Assembly (NCBI GenBank): GCA_037355855.1
Contig: CM074762.1
Coordinates: forward strand, 1,550,001-1,614,000
Length of the DNA: 64,000 nucleotides
Origin: Pseudo-nitzschia pungens
Lineage: Eukaryota; Bacillariophyta; Bacillariophyceae; Bacillariales; Bacillariaceae
Direction: 5' to 3'
Made by a program: the position numbers and the translations under genes. The notes below the pieces were generated by a model that saw only the letters and a program-made list of their open reading frames with translations, was not told the origin of the DNA and ran no database searches. Below, piece by piece: positions 33,215-43,331 of the stretch (its first letter is position 1; every line of letters starts with the position of its first letter).

Positions 33215-35722
33215 TCAGTCCAGCTCTTGCGCGTTGAACACGTAGAAAAACCCATTGCTGAATTGCGGGAGATTCATGCTGTACACCGGCATGGCAAGGG
33301 GCTGTCGGAAGGGATTGATGCAGAGCGATTCCCGGCTCGCTGCTCCTCCCAATCCGGCGCAATGGACCCCGCTGTACTCGTTGTAGTCCGTAAAGACGCC
33401 AACCACTCCCTTGTTGTGGTAGAGATAGTCGACGACGCTCCTCCAGCTTTCATAGGCGTAGAGACCGGCATTCATGGCGACCACCATGTCGGGAGGCCCC
33501 GATCCGCAATCGAAATTAGGATCCAAAACGGTTGCGGCGTTCCTGTTCCTCGTAGCAGATACCCTTCGAGAAGGATCGTTCATTGTTTCTCCCCCATAGG
33601 TGCCACCGACCACTCCAACCGTCAGGTTGCTGGTCATTTCGACCCTCAGCATGGATCGACTGTCGTTGTTGCTGTCACCGCTGGGCTGTGTTATTTTGCA
33701 TTTCTTTGGAAGCATATCCTCTCGAGCCACAAATACCAACTCAATCTACAGAATCAAATCAAATCAAATCAAATCAAAAATAAAATCCAACCGAACCGAA
33801 CCGAATCAAATCGAATCGAATGAAACCGAACAAAGTTTGCGGCGGTAAAAGCCACCGAATACATGTGAGAGAAACATTATTTATCAGAACCAACCAACAT
33901 GTCATCACCGTCGTTGTAGTATAGGCTACTGTCGTCGCAATGTTGCACGCCCACGCTCCTTCCTGCTCGCTCTCACCTTCAAATCTTCGGGCAACAGAAA
34001 CCCCAATTCCCGAAAGAGATCCAGAAAATTCAGTTCCTTTTCGGTTCCCACCACGTGGATGCGAAGCGGCCGCCCCAGCATTCTCGCTACCGTCACGGGA
34101 ACCTCGCCGTATTCGACAATCGCGCGGTAGATCGTGAGGGGAAAGGTGCACAGGAGGGCCACCGGGCTCTCGGGGGGAATCCCTCGCAGGCGATAGTAGT
34201 CTTCCCAGCTCGACAGCCTCCACAAACCCACCGCATTCCTCGGGTTCTCTCGTCCTCCCAGCCCCGCCCGCTCGTAGTCTTCGTCGGTGACCCTTCGCGG
34301 CGGAGGGAGCCGATCGACCGGAACGGGAGCGAATCCTTGTTCGAAGGAGCTACGCAAGGAAATGTCCACCCTCCGGGCGCTGGCGCTGTCGCCCCCCGCC
34401 CATCCATCCGTTTCGGTCAGCCACCACGACGACACCGCGTTGTCGTTGTCGTCCGCGTTGTCGTCCTCGTCCCCGCTCGCCGCACCCGTCGACCCCCCGA
34501 TCCTCAGCCGCGACGCCAAGAACTCCTTGTAGGGCTCTTCCGACACCTGGAATTCCCGTCCCACCAGCGGCGCCTGCCAACCCGGATCCAGGTAGTCGAA
34601 GGCGGACAATTCCTCCCGGCGCGACACGTACGACCTCCAGGTGCGGCACTGGCACGAATGGGACCACGCCCGATCGGCGCAATCGAGGGGAGGCGGGCAA
34701 AAGTAGGCCCCGCCGCAGCCCTCGCAGAGGTGGTCGGTCGGTCTCCGGCAGTGCAGGCACAGGGGGCTCCCGGCCTTCGCGGAGAAGGATCGGGTCGAGC
34801 GGTTCGTCGCCTCGTTGCGGGCGGGCGGCGAAGTGCCGTCGTTCTCATCGGCATCGATATCGATGCTAGTAGCGCTCTCACCATTGCCATTGCCATTGCC
34901 ATCGCCGTCGTCGGTTTCGGTTTCGGTTTCGGAATCGTTGTCGTCGTCGTCGTCCTCGTCTTGCGTCTCCTCGGAATTCATAACCTCGACCATTCGTGCC
35001 ACGGCGGCAGCGTCGTGGTAGTTTTGTTCGGCCGCATTCTTCATCCACAAGGGAACGACCGGTGGATTCCCGGCATCGTTATCGGCATCGATATGGACTT
35101 TGTGTTCGCGTTTTTGTTCGTCTTCGTTTGTGCGTTCCTCGTCGCCTTGGTTTGCGCCGTCGGAGGCAATCTCGGCCTGGATGCATGGTCGCAGATCGGG
35201 GGAGACCTCGCATGCCGGCGCCAGGTCCGTCGCGGTCACGTCGGACCACCGCGGCCGCCCCGAAGGATTCGACCGGGCCACCACAACCGTCCCGAAGAAT
35301 CGCAGCGCCATCAACCCGCACGCCATGGCCAGCCGCGTGGCCCGGACGTTCGGGACCGCCTCCGCCACCGCCACCGCGGTCCGGGCGTTGGAAAGTGATG
35401 GCGATGGCGATGGCGACGCGGAACTGCGGAAATAGGCAAAGAGTCCCGGCGAATCTCCCAGGGGTCGGAGGAGCGGAACCTCTACGCGGTCATCGATCGC
35501 CGAGAGATCGTTTGTTTCGATGTTTCCGTCGCTATCGTCGTCGCTGTCGTCGTCGTGCAACAACGAAAGGATCCGATGGTGGACCTTGGAGGCAAAGGGT
35601 CTGCTATTGACGTTTCGTTTTTCGTCCCATGATATGCGCTGGGTCTCGATGGGTTTCGAATCGTCCGACGGGATCACGACGATGGAAATGGACATGATTG
35701 TTCTAGCTGGATTCTGTTCCAT
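33215..35722 (-). CDS. MYND zinc-finger protein with MSS51-like C-terminal domain
   Basis: Two exons on the minus strand, 35722-33977 and 33745-33215, phase 0, for 758 residues. A MYND zinc finger lies at about residues 322-360 (CLHCRRPTDHLCEGCGGAYFC, DRAWSHSCQCRTW). The C-terminal 250 residues match the MSS51 C-terminal domain: LTIYRAIVEYGEVPVTVARMLG, RPLRIHVVGTEKELNFLDLFRELG and, across the intron, LPEDLK joined to IELVFVAREDMLP, ending with PDMVVAMNAGLYAYESW and GVFTDYNEYSG. Yeast Mss51 activates COX1 translation; whether this one is mitochondrial is not shown. The long N-terminal half is acidic and repetitive (DDDDDNDSETETETDD). The ATG at 35722 is the first in-frame Met; the frame reaches a GTG at 35728. 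Confidence 0.85.
33746..33976 (-). repeat. MSS51-type intron with pentanucleotide repeats
   Basis: GT-AG intron of 231 nt. Its 3' part contains AATCA and AACCG/AATCG pentanucleotide runs (about 33751-33830, plus strand AAATCAAATC and CCGAACCGAACCG), related to the microsatellites at 55.6-57.3 kb. Confidence 0.8.
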
Positions 35723-36152
35723 GATCACTGCATTGCTGCATCAAAATTTTGTCACCAATGAATCCAAGAAAAGATCTTTGACGATCAATCAAAATACCGC
35801 ACCGTACTTCATGAACAATCGAATACTTCGCAATGCGAAGTGGTCGTACTTGTACCGGCAGAAATATGAAGTGTCAAAGGAGATGGGAGATGTGATGAGT
35901 ATTTTGTAGAAGTAAGGTTATTTTGATGGTCGTGGTCGTGATTGGCGGGCTCAACATGATGTGATGTCAGGGGTCATAGATGTGAAATGTGTGATGTGTT
36001 CTTTCGCGCATTTGGGCAAAATTCTCTCTACCGGTAATCTTACTTGATGAACTCATCAAAATTCGAAAATCCTGATCACTGGTTAAGGTTAAGTTACCAG
36101 GTATTGCTCGTACCGTACCGCATGCTGCTATCGTATGTAACCTTACTAAAAC
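35723..36152. promoter_or_regulatory. Upstream spacer of MYND gene
   Basis: The first part of a 1.26-kb divergent spacer. GTAAGGTTAC-type motifs near 36031, 36084 and 36137. A short plus frame (35520-35909) overlaps the MYND gene start and is a shadow. Confidence 0.4.
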
Positions 36153-36487
36153 ACCCGGATGTATAAATGTCAAAAAAACCCGGATGTATAAGTGTTCAAA
36201 AATTCCGGATGTATAAGTGTCAAAAAAACCCGGATGTATAAGTGTCAAAAAAACCCGGATGTATAAGTATAAATGTCAAACAAACCCGGATGTATAAGTG
36301 TCAAACAAACCCGGATGTATGATTTTAAATGTCAAACAAACCCGGATGTATGATTTTAAATGTCAAACAAACCCGGATGTATGATTTTAAATGTCAAACA
36401 AACCCGGATGTATAAGTGTCAAACAATTCCGGATGTATAAGTGTTAAAATAACCCGGATGTATAAGTGTTCACAAACCCGGATGTAC
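36153..36487 (+). repeat. Minisatellite array A, about 13 copies
   Basis: Tandem array with a 24-31 nt period. The conserved core is cccggatgtataagtgtc followed by A-rich spacer; some units carry tgattttaaatgtcaaac instead. I count 13 cccggatgta-like cores between 36154 and 36486. The same unit occurs in reverse complement at 50386-50705. It is not coding and has no CRISPR-like unique spacers. Confidence 0.9.
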
Positions 36488-36983
36488 AGATCGATCTAAT
36501 GAATACTTCGTAGTTGTAGAATACATAACCTTGTAAGGTCTGGTAAGGTTACCGTGACATACTTACCTTACTGTTCCAAAGATCCCAAAGAAGTTTGGGG
36601 TGTAAAGTGGTCTGTCCACCACCAGTAATGCTTCCGATCCTCGCATCATTCCTCATCCTCATCCTACCTTCGGTAAGGTTACGTGTACGATATTCGACAT
36701 TCGACGTTCGACACTCCCATCAAACACCATCAAAAACAAACAAACGAAAACCTTGGAAGTGATTCATCCATTCATCCATTCATTCATTCATTCATCGGTT
36801 ATCAGTTGCTTGCGGAGAATCATCGCAACCCGATCGAGATTTCGACGCGCGCAACCTCCGATTCATTCGATCGATCGATCGATCGTCTCCCGAAGCGAGC
36901 GTTGTTTCCGTGAAACGAAACGGGTATCGAGACTCGAAACTCCGTCGCCACCACCGACGAGAGAGACGGCCGACCGATCCGCG
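36488..36983. promoter_or_regulatory. Upstream region of flavoprotein gene
   Basis: Contains GTAAGGTTAC-type motifs near 36540, 36566 and 36673, a CATTCATC/CATT repeat at about 36768-36797 and a GATC tetramer run at 36868-36886. The flavoprotein frame is open back to 36753, but without an ATG before 36984. Confidence 0.45.
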
Positions 36984-38624
36984 ATGATGAGCCGGGCCGC
37001 AGGCAGCGGCGGGGTTGCCGGCCGGCAGCGACGATCGTGGCGACTGGCGGGAGTTCTCGCCGTGACGGTTTCCCTCCGGAGCTGCGGGACAACAACGGCG
37101 GCCCTGTCGTTGTCCATGTCATCGAGATCGCCATCGCCATCGCCCCCGAAGATCGCCGTCATCGGCGGGGGAGCCTCGGGCATGTTCGCCTCCATCGCCG
37201 CCGCCGAGCACGCGGCGTTTGTGCACGAAACGGGCAACAGCAAGAGCAACAGCAACCAAAAAGCGAGGGTCGTCGTGCTGGAGGCCACGGGCAAGACCCT
37301 CTCCAAGGTCAAGATCTCGGGGGGCGGCCGCTGCAACGTCCTGCACGACACCTCCAAGCCGGTGCCGACCCTGCTGGGCGGGTATCCCCGGGGAAGGAAG
37401 GAGCTCAACGGATTGTACCACAAGCGATTCACGCCGACCATGGCCCGGGACTGGTTCGAGACGCGGGGCGTCGAGCTCAAGGTGGAGGAGGACGGGCGCA
37501 TGTTTCCCGCGACGGATTCCTCCCAGACGATCATCGACACGCTCACGAGGGCGGCCGCGGAGGCGGGGGTGGACGTCCGCCTCAAGCAAATGGTGAAGAG
37601 CGTGGAGGTCGTGGGAGGGAACGACCGCGGCGGTGAGAACGACGGCGATCGCGAAAGCAGTGACGACGACGATGGTCCCTCGACCCCGAACACGTTTGCC
37701 GTCCACTACAAGGACGGGACCACCGAGGAATTCGCGTCGATCATTCTGGCCACGGGGTCGACTCCCGCCGGCCACGCCCTGGCCAAATCCCTGGGGCACG
37801 ATCCGCTCGTGCCGCCGGTCCCCTCGCTCTTTACGCTCAATTGCAAGCACGCCGTGTCGGAAAACGGATTCCTCCACGGATTGTCGGGGCTCTCCGTCCC
37901 GACGGGACGCATCACGCTCCGGGTGCCATCGCCGCCTCCGTCACCGCCTCCGCGCGGCGGCGCCACCCAACCATCGAACCCCAAGAAAACGAAAACGAAA
38001 AAGCCGAAGCGGCGTTCGATCGTCCAGGAGGGCCCGATCCTGGTCACGCACCACGGCCTCTCGGGACCCGCCACCCTCCGGCTGTCGGCGTTCGCCGCCC
38101 GGGAATTCAGGGACATCCGCTACCGCGGGGAGGTCACCGTCAACTGGGACACCCGGGCGGCCGCGATGGAAAAAGGGAATCCCGAGGAGGTCCTGGAGGA
38201 GCTCTGGAAGGCCACCCTCGCGCACCCCAAGCGAGGGGTGGCGAGCGCGTGCCCCCTGCCCAACAACGCCATCCCTCGCCGGCTCTGGCGGGCCCTGGTG
38301 CTGCACAGCGGGTTCGACCCCGACACCAAGTGGGGCTCCGCCACCAAAAAGGCCGTCCGCGAGCTGGCCAAGAATCTGGTGGCCTGTCCGCTGGAAATCA
38401 CCAGCAAGGGCACCTTCAAGGAGGAATTCGTCACGGCGGGGGGCGTCGACCTGAAAGAAATCGATATGACCACCATGGAGTCCAAAAAGTGCCGGGGATT
38501 GTTCTTGTGCGGGGAGGTCATCAACGTCGACGGCGTCACGGGCGGATTCAACTTTATGAACTGCTGGTCGACCGGGTTCGTGGCGGGAGAATCCTCCAGC
38601 AGCCGGGCCGCGTCCCTGCTGTGA
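36984..38624 (+). CDS. HI0933/YhiN-family FAD-dependent oxidoreductase
   Basis: A 546-residue flavoprotein. FAD-binding IAVIGGGASGMF (about residues 57-68), VVVLEATGKTLSKVKISGGGRCNVLHD with the family's GGGRCN motif (113-118), ILATGSTPAGHALAKSLGH, LVTHHGLSGPATLRLSA, and the C-terminal RGLFLCGEVINVDGVTGGFNFMNCW closing the FAD site. These are diagnostic of the HI0933/BaiN-like family, widespread in bacteria and plastid-bearing eukaryotes; physiological substrate unknown. The N-terminus (WRLAGVLAVTVSLRSCGTTTAALSLSM) could be a signal or transit peptide. Two low-complexity inserts (NDRGGENDGDRESSDDDDG and the Pro/Lys stretch near residue 325) lie in loops. Strongly GC-rich compared with the neighbours. 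Start chosen at the ATG at 36984; MMSR offers a second Met. Confidence 0.92.
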   Translation: MMSRAAGSGGVAGRQRRSWRLAGVLAVTVSLRSCGTTTAALSLSMSSRSPSPSPPKIAVIGGGASGMFASIAAAEHAAFVHETGNSKSNSNQKARVVVLEATGKTLSKVKISGGGRCNVLHDTSKPVPTLLGGYPRGRKELNGLYHKRFTPTMARDWFETRGVELKVEEDGRMFPATDSSQTIIDTLTRAAAEAGVDVRLKQMVKSVEVVGGNDRGGENDGDRESSDDDDGPSTPNTFAVHYKDGTTEEFASIILATGSTPAGHALAKSLGHDPLVPPVPSLFTLNCKHAVSENGFLHGLSGLSVPTGRITLRVPSPPPSPPPRGGATQPSNPKKTKTKKPKRRSIVQEGPILVTHHGLSGPATLRLSAFAAREFRDIRYRGEVTVNWDTRAAAMEKGNPEEVLEELWKATLAHPKRGVASACPLPNNAIPRRLWRALVLHSGFDPDTKWGSATKKAVRELAKNLVACPLEITSKGTFKEEFVTAGGVDLKEIDMTTMESKKCRGLFLCGEVINVDGVTGGFNFMNCWSTGFVAGESSSSRAASLL

Positions 38625-39787
38625 GCGGTCGGAGACACTAAACAACAACGACAACAACAACAACAACAACAATAGTAATAATCTTCATCATTGGACCGAT
38701 CGTTTCCGTGAAACGATTCAATCTGTGTTTGGACAGCAAGTGGGATTGGTGAGACCATCGTGTCTGGAGCTCATCTGGGTTCGGCCGGGGCTGGTGGGTA
38801 ACAAGGGCTTGCCGTTGTGACGCCACGTGTAGAACTTTTGAAGCGTGCAATGCCATCTAATCATCTCGACAACAATTCCGGAAAAATACCAGGGTGTAAT
38901 TACATGTTATGATGCAGACAGCCAGTCCATTTCCCTGCAGTGACTATCGAAGCATTCATTTACTACTGAATTTTGAAAACCAAGTTTGATCGAAAATTAT
39001 GTTGCATAACTACTCTATTGCTTTTAGTCACCTTCAGTGAAAGCCGTCTGCACAGCTAGCACCTTTTCTTGGGGTAACAGGTGAAAACCTTGGAATGGTC
39101 CGATGTCACAATCTTGCGCAATGCAACAAAACGGGGCGAGTCCAGGTTATTTGGTGCCACGATCTGACCCGCAAAGATAATGCATCGAAAGGCTGTTGAA
39201 AAAGAGCTTCGATCCAGCATTGATACTGCAGCGACCGATCGATGATAAAATCCTTTCGCATGGTCGATCCATTCGTTTCCATTGTAGCAGGCCAAACGTG
39301 GTTGACGGTATGCAGGTCGTGCGTGCACTCTTTACTTTCCATTCGAATCCCGTGCAGCGTCTCTGACGTCCGTTCTGGAGCGAGTTTTTCATTTATTAAT
39401 GCTATCCCGAGGGCAGATTCACGATTCATTTTGTGTGACTTTATCGCCTGGTGTCGGGATGCTCTTGCTCTTCGTTCTACGAAGATACGAAGATAGCATT
39501 CATATTGGAACGTGCTTTTCTTTTTTCATAGATTGAGTTCTTGTCTGAAAATAATTTCGCGATTGGCCTCATGTATGTGCCATACGTCGTGAGCTCTTTG
39601 TTGTTGCTGCACACCTCTTTGGATCGTGTTGTGACTGGCTGACTTCTGGAATTCGGGATTGCTGTGTAATTCTGTGCTTCCACGAAACAATCGTGGAGCC
39701 AAACTCCGTTTGTCACTCGGAAGCGCGCCATTCGGCATTCACTTTTTACTGTCCTGATTCTGACTAGTCCATTTTTTCCTCCCCGCC
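38625..39787. other. Intergenic, no gene seen
   Basis: Convergent spacer of 1.16 kb between the flavoprotein and PPR genes. A CAA trinucleotide run lies at 38641-38672. Minus-strand frames at 39056-39429 and 39477-39791 have no domain or signal, and the second abuts the PPR stop. AT content rises sharply after the GC-rich flavoprotein gene. Confidence 0.5.
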
Positions 39788-41701
39788 TCAAACCTGTTTT
39801 CCGATCTCTTTTGCATCGGTCGGTGAGTTGCCGAGAGCATTGCGCGCCGACTTGTGATTAGAATAAATGTCCATGAGAATGCTGTTGGTGATGGCGTTCG
39901 GTTTTGCGGATTTGTTTCCCGAGCGATAGTCCTTTTTCATCATCTCAAACACCTCGGTGGCTCCCTCAACATCGCCGTGTCTGGCGTGAGCATTGAGCAC
40001 CGAATTGTAGGCAATGGCATCGGGTTTCATGCTCCTCCGGGTGTTGCTCTTCGCCACCACGGTGTTCAGAATGTCACGGGCGCGGCTCGGAGCATCACGT
40101 TCGGTGGATTTCGACCAAGCGTCCATCAGAATGTTGTAGGTTCGAAGGTTTGGTTCGGCACTCTTATTGCCGCCTCTTTCACAGTCGTTTTTCATCATTT
40201 CGAAAACCTCGGTTGCGCCGTCGATATCCCCTTGCTTCGCGTGGGCGTTCAAAACGGAATTGTAGGCAACGGTATCGGGCCTTATGCCCTTCTTGTTGCG
40301 GCTTTCGGTTAGCATTCGGTCCAGTATGTCGCGAGCACGGCGCGGAGCATCTGTTTGGATGGATTTGGACCAGGCATCGATGAGTATGCTGTAGGCATTC
40401 ACGTTCGGTTCGGCATCCATGTTGCCCGACTTGTAGTCCCTTTCCATCATTTCAAACACTTCGGTCGCTCCACGGACGTCTCCCTTCTTTGCATACGCAT
40501 TCATTACCGCGGCATACGTGACGGTGTCGGGTCGAACGTGTTTGTTGCCACTCTCGTATTGCGCTACCATGCTCCGAAGGATCTCGAGGGTTCGACTCGG
40601 AGCCTGCTTTCGTGTGGATTTGGACCAGGCGTCTACGAGAACATTGTAGGCTTGAACGTCCGGTTTGGCGTGTTCGTTTCCCAAGCGGTGGTCCGTTCTC
40701 ATCATCTCGAACACTTCGGTCGCTCCCCTTGTGTCGCCCTGCCTCGCATACGCATTCATCACGGCAGCATAGGTCACCGTGTTTCGTCTCGAATCCTTGT
40801 TGCCGTATCCGTGTTCGGACACCATCGTCTCGAGAATGTCACGGGCCCTGCGGGGGGCATCCCTTGCATCGGATTTGCTGAAGCAGTTGATGACGGAACT
40901 ATACGTGTACGCGTCTGGGCCGTCGTCGAGATCCCCCCGCGAATGCCAGATTTTCATGGTGGCCAACAGCTTTTGGGCGGTTTCCGACATGTCCTCGCGA
41001 TTGGATTTCGCGCAGGCATTGATCAGCGAATTGAAGGCGTACGCGTTGGGCTTGGCCTCGGTGTTCCCTTTCCGCTTAAAGTCTTTCACCTGCATGGCAA
41101 ACACGGCCAATGCGCCATCGAAGTCTCCCCGCCGTGCGTACGCATTGATGACGGAACTGTACGTTATGGTGTTGGGCCGAATGCACTTGTTGCCATCGTT
41201 CTGGTGGGTTGCAATCATCACCTTGAGTATGGTGAGTGCTTGTTGGGGAGCATCCTTTTGCCTCGACTTGCTCCAGGCATTGATGACCTTCGTGCAATCG
41301 ATAACGTCCACGCTCGGTCCGTTTTGCGGCCATGGTTCTTTCTTGCTGTCGCTTCGGTAGTACCGAAACATGGCTCTCAGGGCAATCGTGGCTTTGCGCG
41401 GTGCCTCGGACGATCTCGTCCGTGACCACTTGCAGATTTCGTCTCGGAGTTCCCGAATGTCAGGTTTGCGCTCCGGGTCCGATTCCCGCTCCGAGGGATT
41501 CGTTCCGTCCGTGGCCGAGAGTCTCGGCGTTTGCGGACAAAACCCCATGAATCGATGCACGCTGCTCCTGCGGGATGGGAGCCTTGGGAGCCCTCGGTTG
41601 CTGCTGAGCTTTGGGGACTGGGCTGGTAAAGAGAGGGTTGTCGTCGGTGCCGCCCACAGGGCGATGATCCCAATCACGAGGGGATTGGGTCGTTTTCCCA
41701 T
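39788..41701 (-). CDS. Pentatricopeptide repeat (PPR) protein, organelle-targeted
   Basis: A 637-residue intronless protein with about 12 PPR motifs. The motifs alternate between two types: VTYAAVMNAYARQGD followed by GATEVFEMM, and AYNVLVDAWSKS followed by APSRTLEILRSMV. This makes a super-repeat of about 70 residues present five times in the second half. PPR proteins bind organellar RNA one base per motif and act in processing, editing or translation. The N-terminus has a hydrophobic signal (LVIGIIALWAAPTTTLSL) and then a basic Ser/Arg region, so plastid or mitochondrial import is likely (inference). No E/DYW, RRM or SMR domain. It is divergent to the single-span membrane protein gene, 562 bases apart. 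Confidence 0.93.
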   Translation of the reverse strand: MGKRPNPLVIGIIALWAAPTTTLSLPAQSPKLSSNRGLPRLPSRRSSVHRFMGFCPQTPRLSATDGTNPSERESDPERKPDIRELRDEICKWSRTRSSEAPRKATIALRAMFRYYRSDSKKEPWPQNGPSVDVIDCTKVINAWSKSRQKDAPQQALTILKVMIATHQNDGNKCIRPNTITYSSVINAYARRGDFDGALAVFAMQVKDFKRKGNTEAKPNAYAFNSLINACAKSNREDMSETAQKLLATMKIWHSRGDLDDGPDAYTYSSVINCFSKSDARDAPRRARDILETMVSEHGYGNKDSRRNTVTYAAVMNAYARQGDTRGATEVFEMMRTDHRLGNEHAKPDVQAYNVLVDAWSKSTRKQAPSRTLEILRSMVAQYESGNKHVRPDTVTYAAVMNAYAKKGDVRGATEVFEMMERDYKSGNMDAEPNVNAYSILIDAWSKSIQTDAPRRARDILDRMLTESRNKKGIRPDTVAYNSVLNAHAKQGDIDGATEVFEMMKNDCERGGNKSAEPNLRTYNILMDAWSKSTERDAPSRARDILNTVVAKSNTRRSMKPDAIAYNSVLNAHARHGDVEGATEVFEMMKKDYRSGNKSAKPNAITNSILMDIYSNHKSARNALGNSPTDAKEIGKQV

Positions 41702-42263
41702 GGCACTTTGGCTGACGACGATGTTTCTTTCTTCGTTTCGGATTTTTGCTCAATCGTTGTCAATCGACAATTCGACAATCGACGATCGATCGATGTTCAG
41801 TTCAATTCTGCAAGATCAGGATCGATTATTTTTTAGTGCTGAACGACCTCAGTTTCGTTCACCAAACGAATGATTATGCATACCTATGTGTTTTAGGTAT
41901 AATGGTTACGTAAGAACGGTCAGGCGTCAGCGGGCGCCAGCCACTAGTTAGGACTTTCATACCTACTTTAGATACATATCAACCATAATGTAGGACACTA
42001 CTTTTCAAAAAATAATAGCCCAACCAAACCTGCACAACTTTTCGGTCACAGAAAAATTCTTCGTAATCGGTAACCTTAGGGGTTACAGTAAGGCTTACGA
42101 TATTGCATCAACTTCACTCTAACTGGTACGTGTACAAGCATTCCCCCAAGCGAAGAAAAGCTAAGCTTGCCATTCTACCGGTAGAGAGGACATCAACCAA
42201 TCCACAACACCATTTCTGGAATCGATTGTTGATCGATCGCTGTTGGAGAACAGTATATTCACG
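41702..42263. promoter_or_regulatory. Divergent spacer, PPR and membrane protein genes
   Basis: A 562-nt spacer between divergent start codons, AT-rich. A GTAACCTTA motif and a related TAAGGCTTAC motif lie near 42070-42100, and short TCGACAATCG repeats lie at about 41758-41790. Both promoters should lie here. Confidence 0.4.
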
Positions 42264-43154
42264 ATGCAACGAAGGGGAACAAAACGGGTAACCTCGCGGT
42301 ATGGTGGGTCGAATGTGGCGTCGCCCGATCGTGACGACGACAAGAAAAAACGCAAGAGAATGCCTTCGTCGGTTGCTTACGTCTTGGGATTCTTGATTGT
42401 TGCTTGGTTTTTGTTACCGGCAATTCTCTCGCCGTCACAGAAGAAAGAATTGCAAAAAGCCGAGCACAAGGTGGAAGATTACTTGCGGCAAGCGCAGACC
42501 CAAAAAGCAGCCCAAAGAGAAACCAAACAACAGCCCCCAGGGGAAAAGAAAGAAGCGGACGACGACGACGATACTCCTGTTTCTAGCGCTAATGCGAAGG
42601 CCGATGACGATTCTCCTCCTTCTGGTGATAATGTCGAGGAAAAGAAGCAAGGCGACAAGGATGGTGCCAAGGATGGTGCCAAGGATGATGACGACGACGA
42701 CAAGGCGGATGCAGATGAGCAACCCGATGCCGATGCCGATGTTGCCAAGGATGATGATGACGATGAACGGGGCAGGAAAGACGCCCCCGAACTCCAAAAA
42801 GCAGCCGACAAGAAAAGCAATCCAAATCGTGCCTCTTCTGATGCGGCATCGGCTCGCATGGCAGCCCAATCGAGCCGGTGGGTCGACGGAGAAAAGGCGC
42901 TGAAAAAGAAACTGCAGGTCTTGTACGATCAACAGATGAACGGCAAGTATCTCGGGGTGCCGGTCTTGACACGGTATTTGGGAGAGGACATTCCAGCCTT
43001 CGTCACCCCCGACAGTCCGATGAAAGAGGACGAATGGAAGAAATTGGTGGAAGCCAAGTACGAAGAAATGAGACTAGAAGACGAGGAGTGGAAGAAGGAA
43101 ATGGCAAAGCTCATAGCAACACGAGAACGCAATATTGGCATCACCACTGCCTAG
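42264..43154 (+). CDS. Single-span membrane protein with acidic linker, unknown
   Basis: A 296-residue protein. A basic N-terminus (MQRRGTKRVTSRYGG, DDDKKKRKRM) precedes one transmembrane helix (SSVAYVLGFLIVAWFLLPAIL). Then comes a charged helix (KKELQKAEHKVEDYLRQAQ), a long D/K/A acidic low-complexity linker with DGAKDGAKDDDDDDKADAD, and a conserved-looking C-terminal domain of about 95 residues (WVDGEKALKKKLQVLYDQQMNGKYLGVPVLTRYLGEDIPAFVTPDSPMK, then DEEWKKEM repeats). Positive charge before the helix suggests a cytosolic N-terminus and luminal C-terminus. The ATG at 42264 is the first real Met; the frame extends 7 codons upstream to a TTG. Family not recognised. Confidence 0.72.
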   Translation: MQRRGTKRVTSRYGGSNVASPDRDDDKKKRKRMPSSVAYVLGFLIVAWFLLPAILSPSQKKELQKAEHKVEDYLRQAQTQKAAQRETKQQPPGEKKEADDDDDTPVSSANAKADDDSPPSGDNVEEKKQGDKDGAKDGAKDDDDDDKADADEQPDADADVAKDDDDDERGRKDAPELQKAADKKSNPNRASSDAASARMAAQSSRWVDGEKALKKKLQVLYDQQMNGKYLGVPVLTRYLGEDIPAFVTPDSPMKEDEWKKLVEAKYEEMRLEDEEWKKEMAKLIATRERNIGITTA

Positions 43155-43331
43155 AGACGTCAAATTCAATCCATGCGGTCCAAGACGCGAACGCGTCTCG
43201 CTCCTTTCACTATCAAGACGGGGAGACAACACATGCATTAACCTGTTCAACAATGCATTTTGAATTACTGTACATTTAGCCTTTCGTATGCCTTGATTCT
43301 TCTTACCGAATCCAATCCATTCGAGTTCGGC
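43155..43331. other. Short convergent spacer
   Basis: 177 nt between the membrane-protein gene and the CoaD-like gene. No feature seen. Confidence 0.5.

Noticed and set aside
34055..35398. 447-codon plus-strand frame
   Set aside because: Antisense shadow of the MYND/MSS51-type gene; Arg/Pro-rich, no domain.
36153..36487. Possible CRISPR array
   Set aside because: Repeats are 24-31 nt apart with the 'spacers' themselves repeated, no Cas genes, and the context is eukaryotic; it is a minisatellite.
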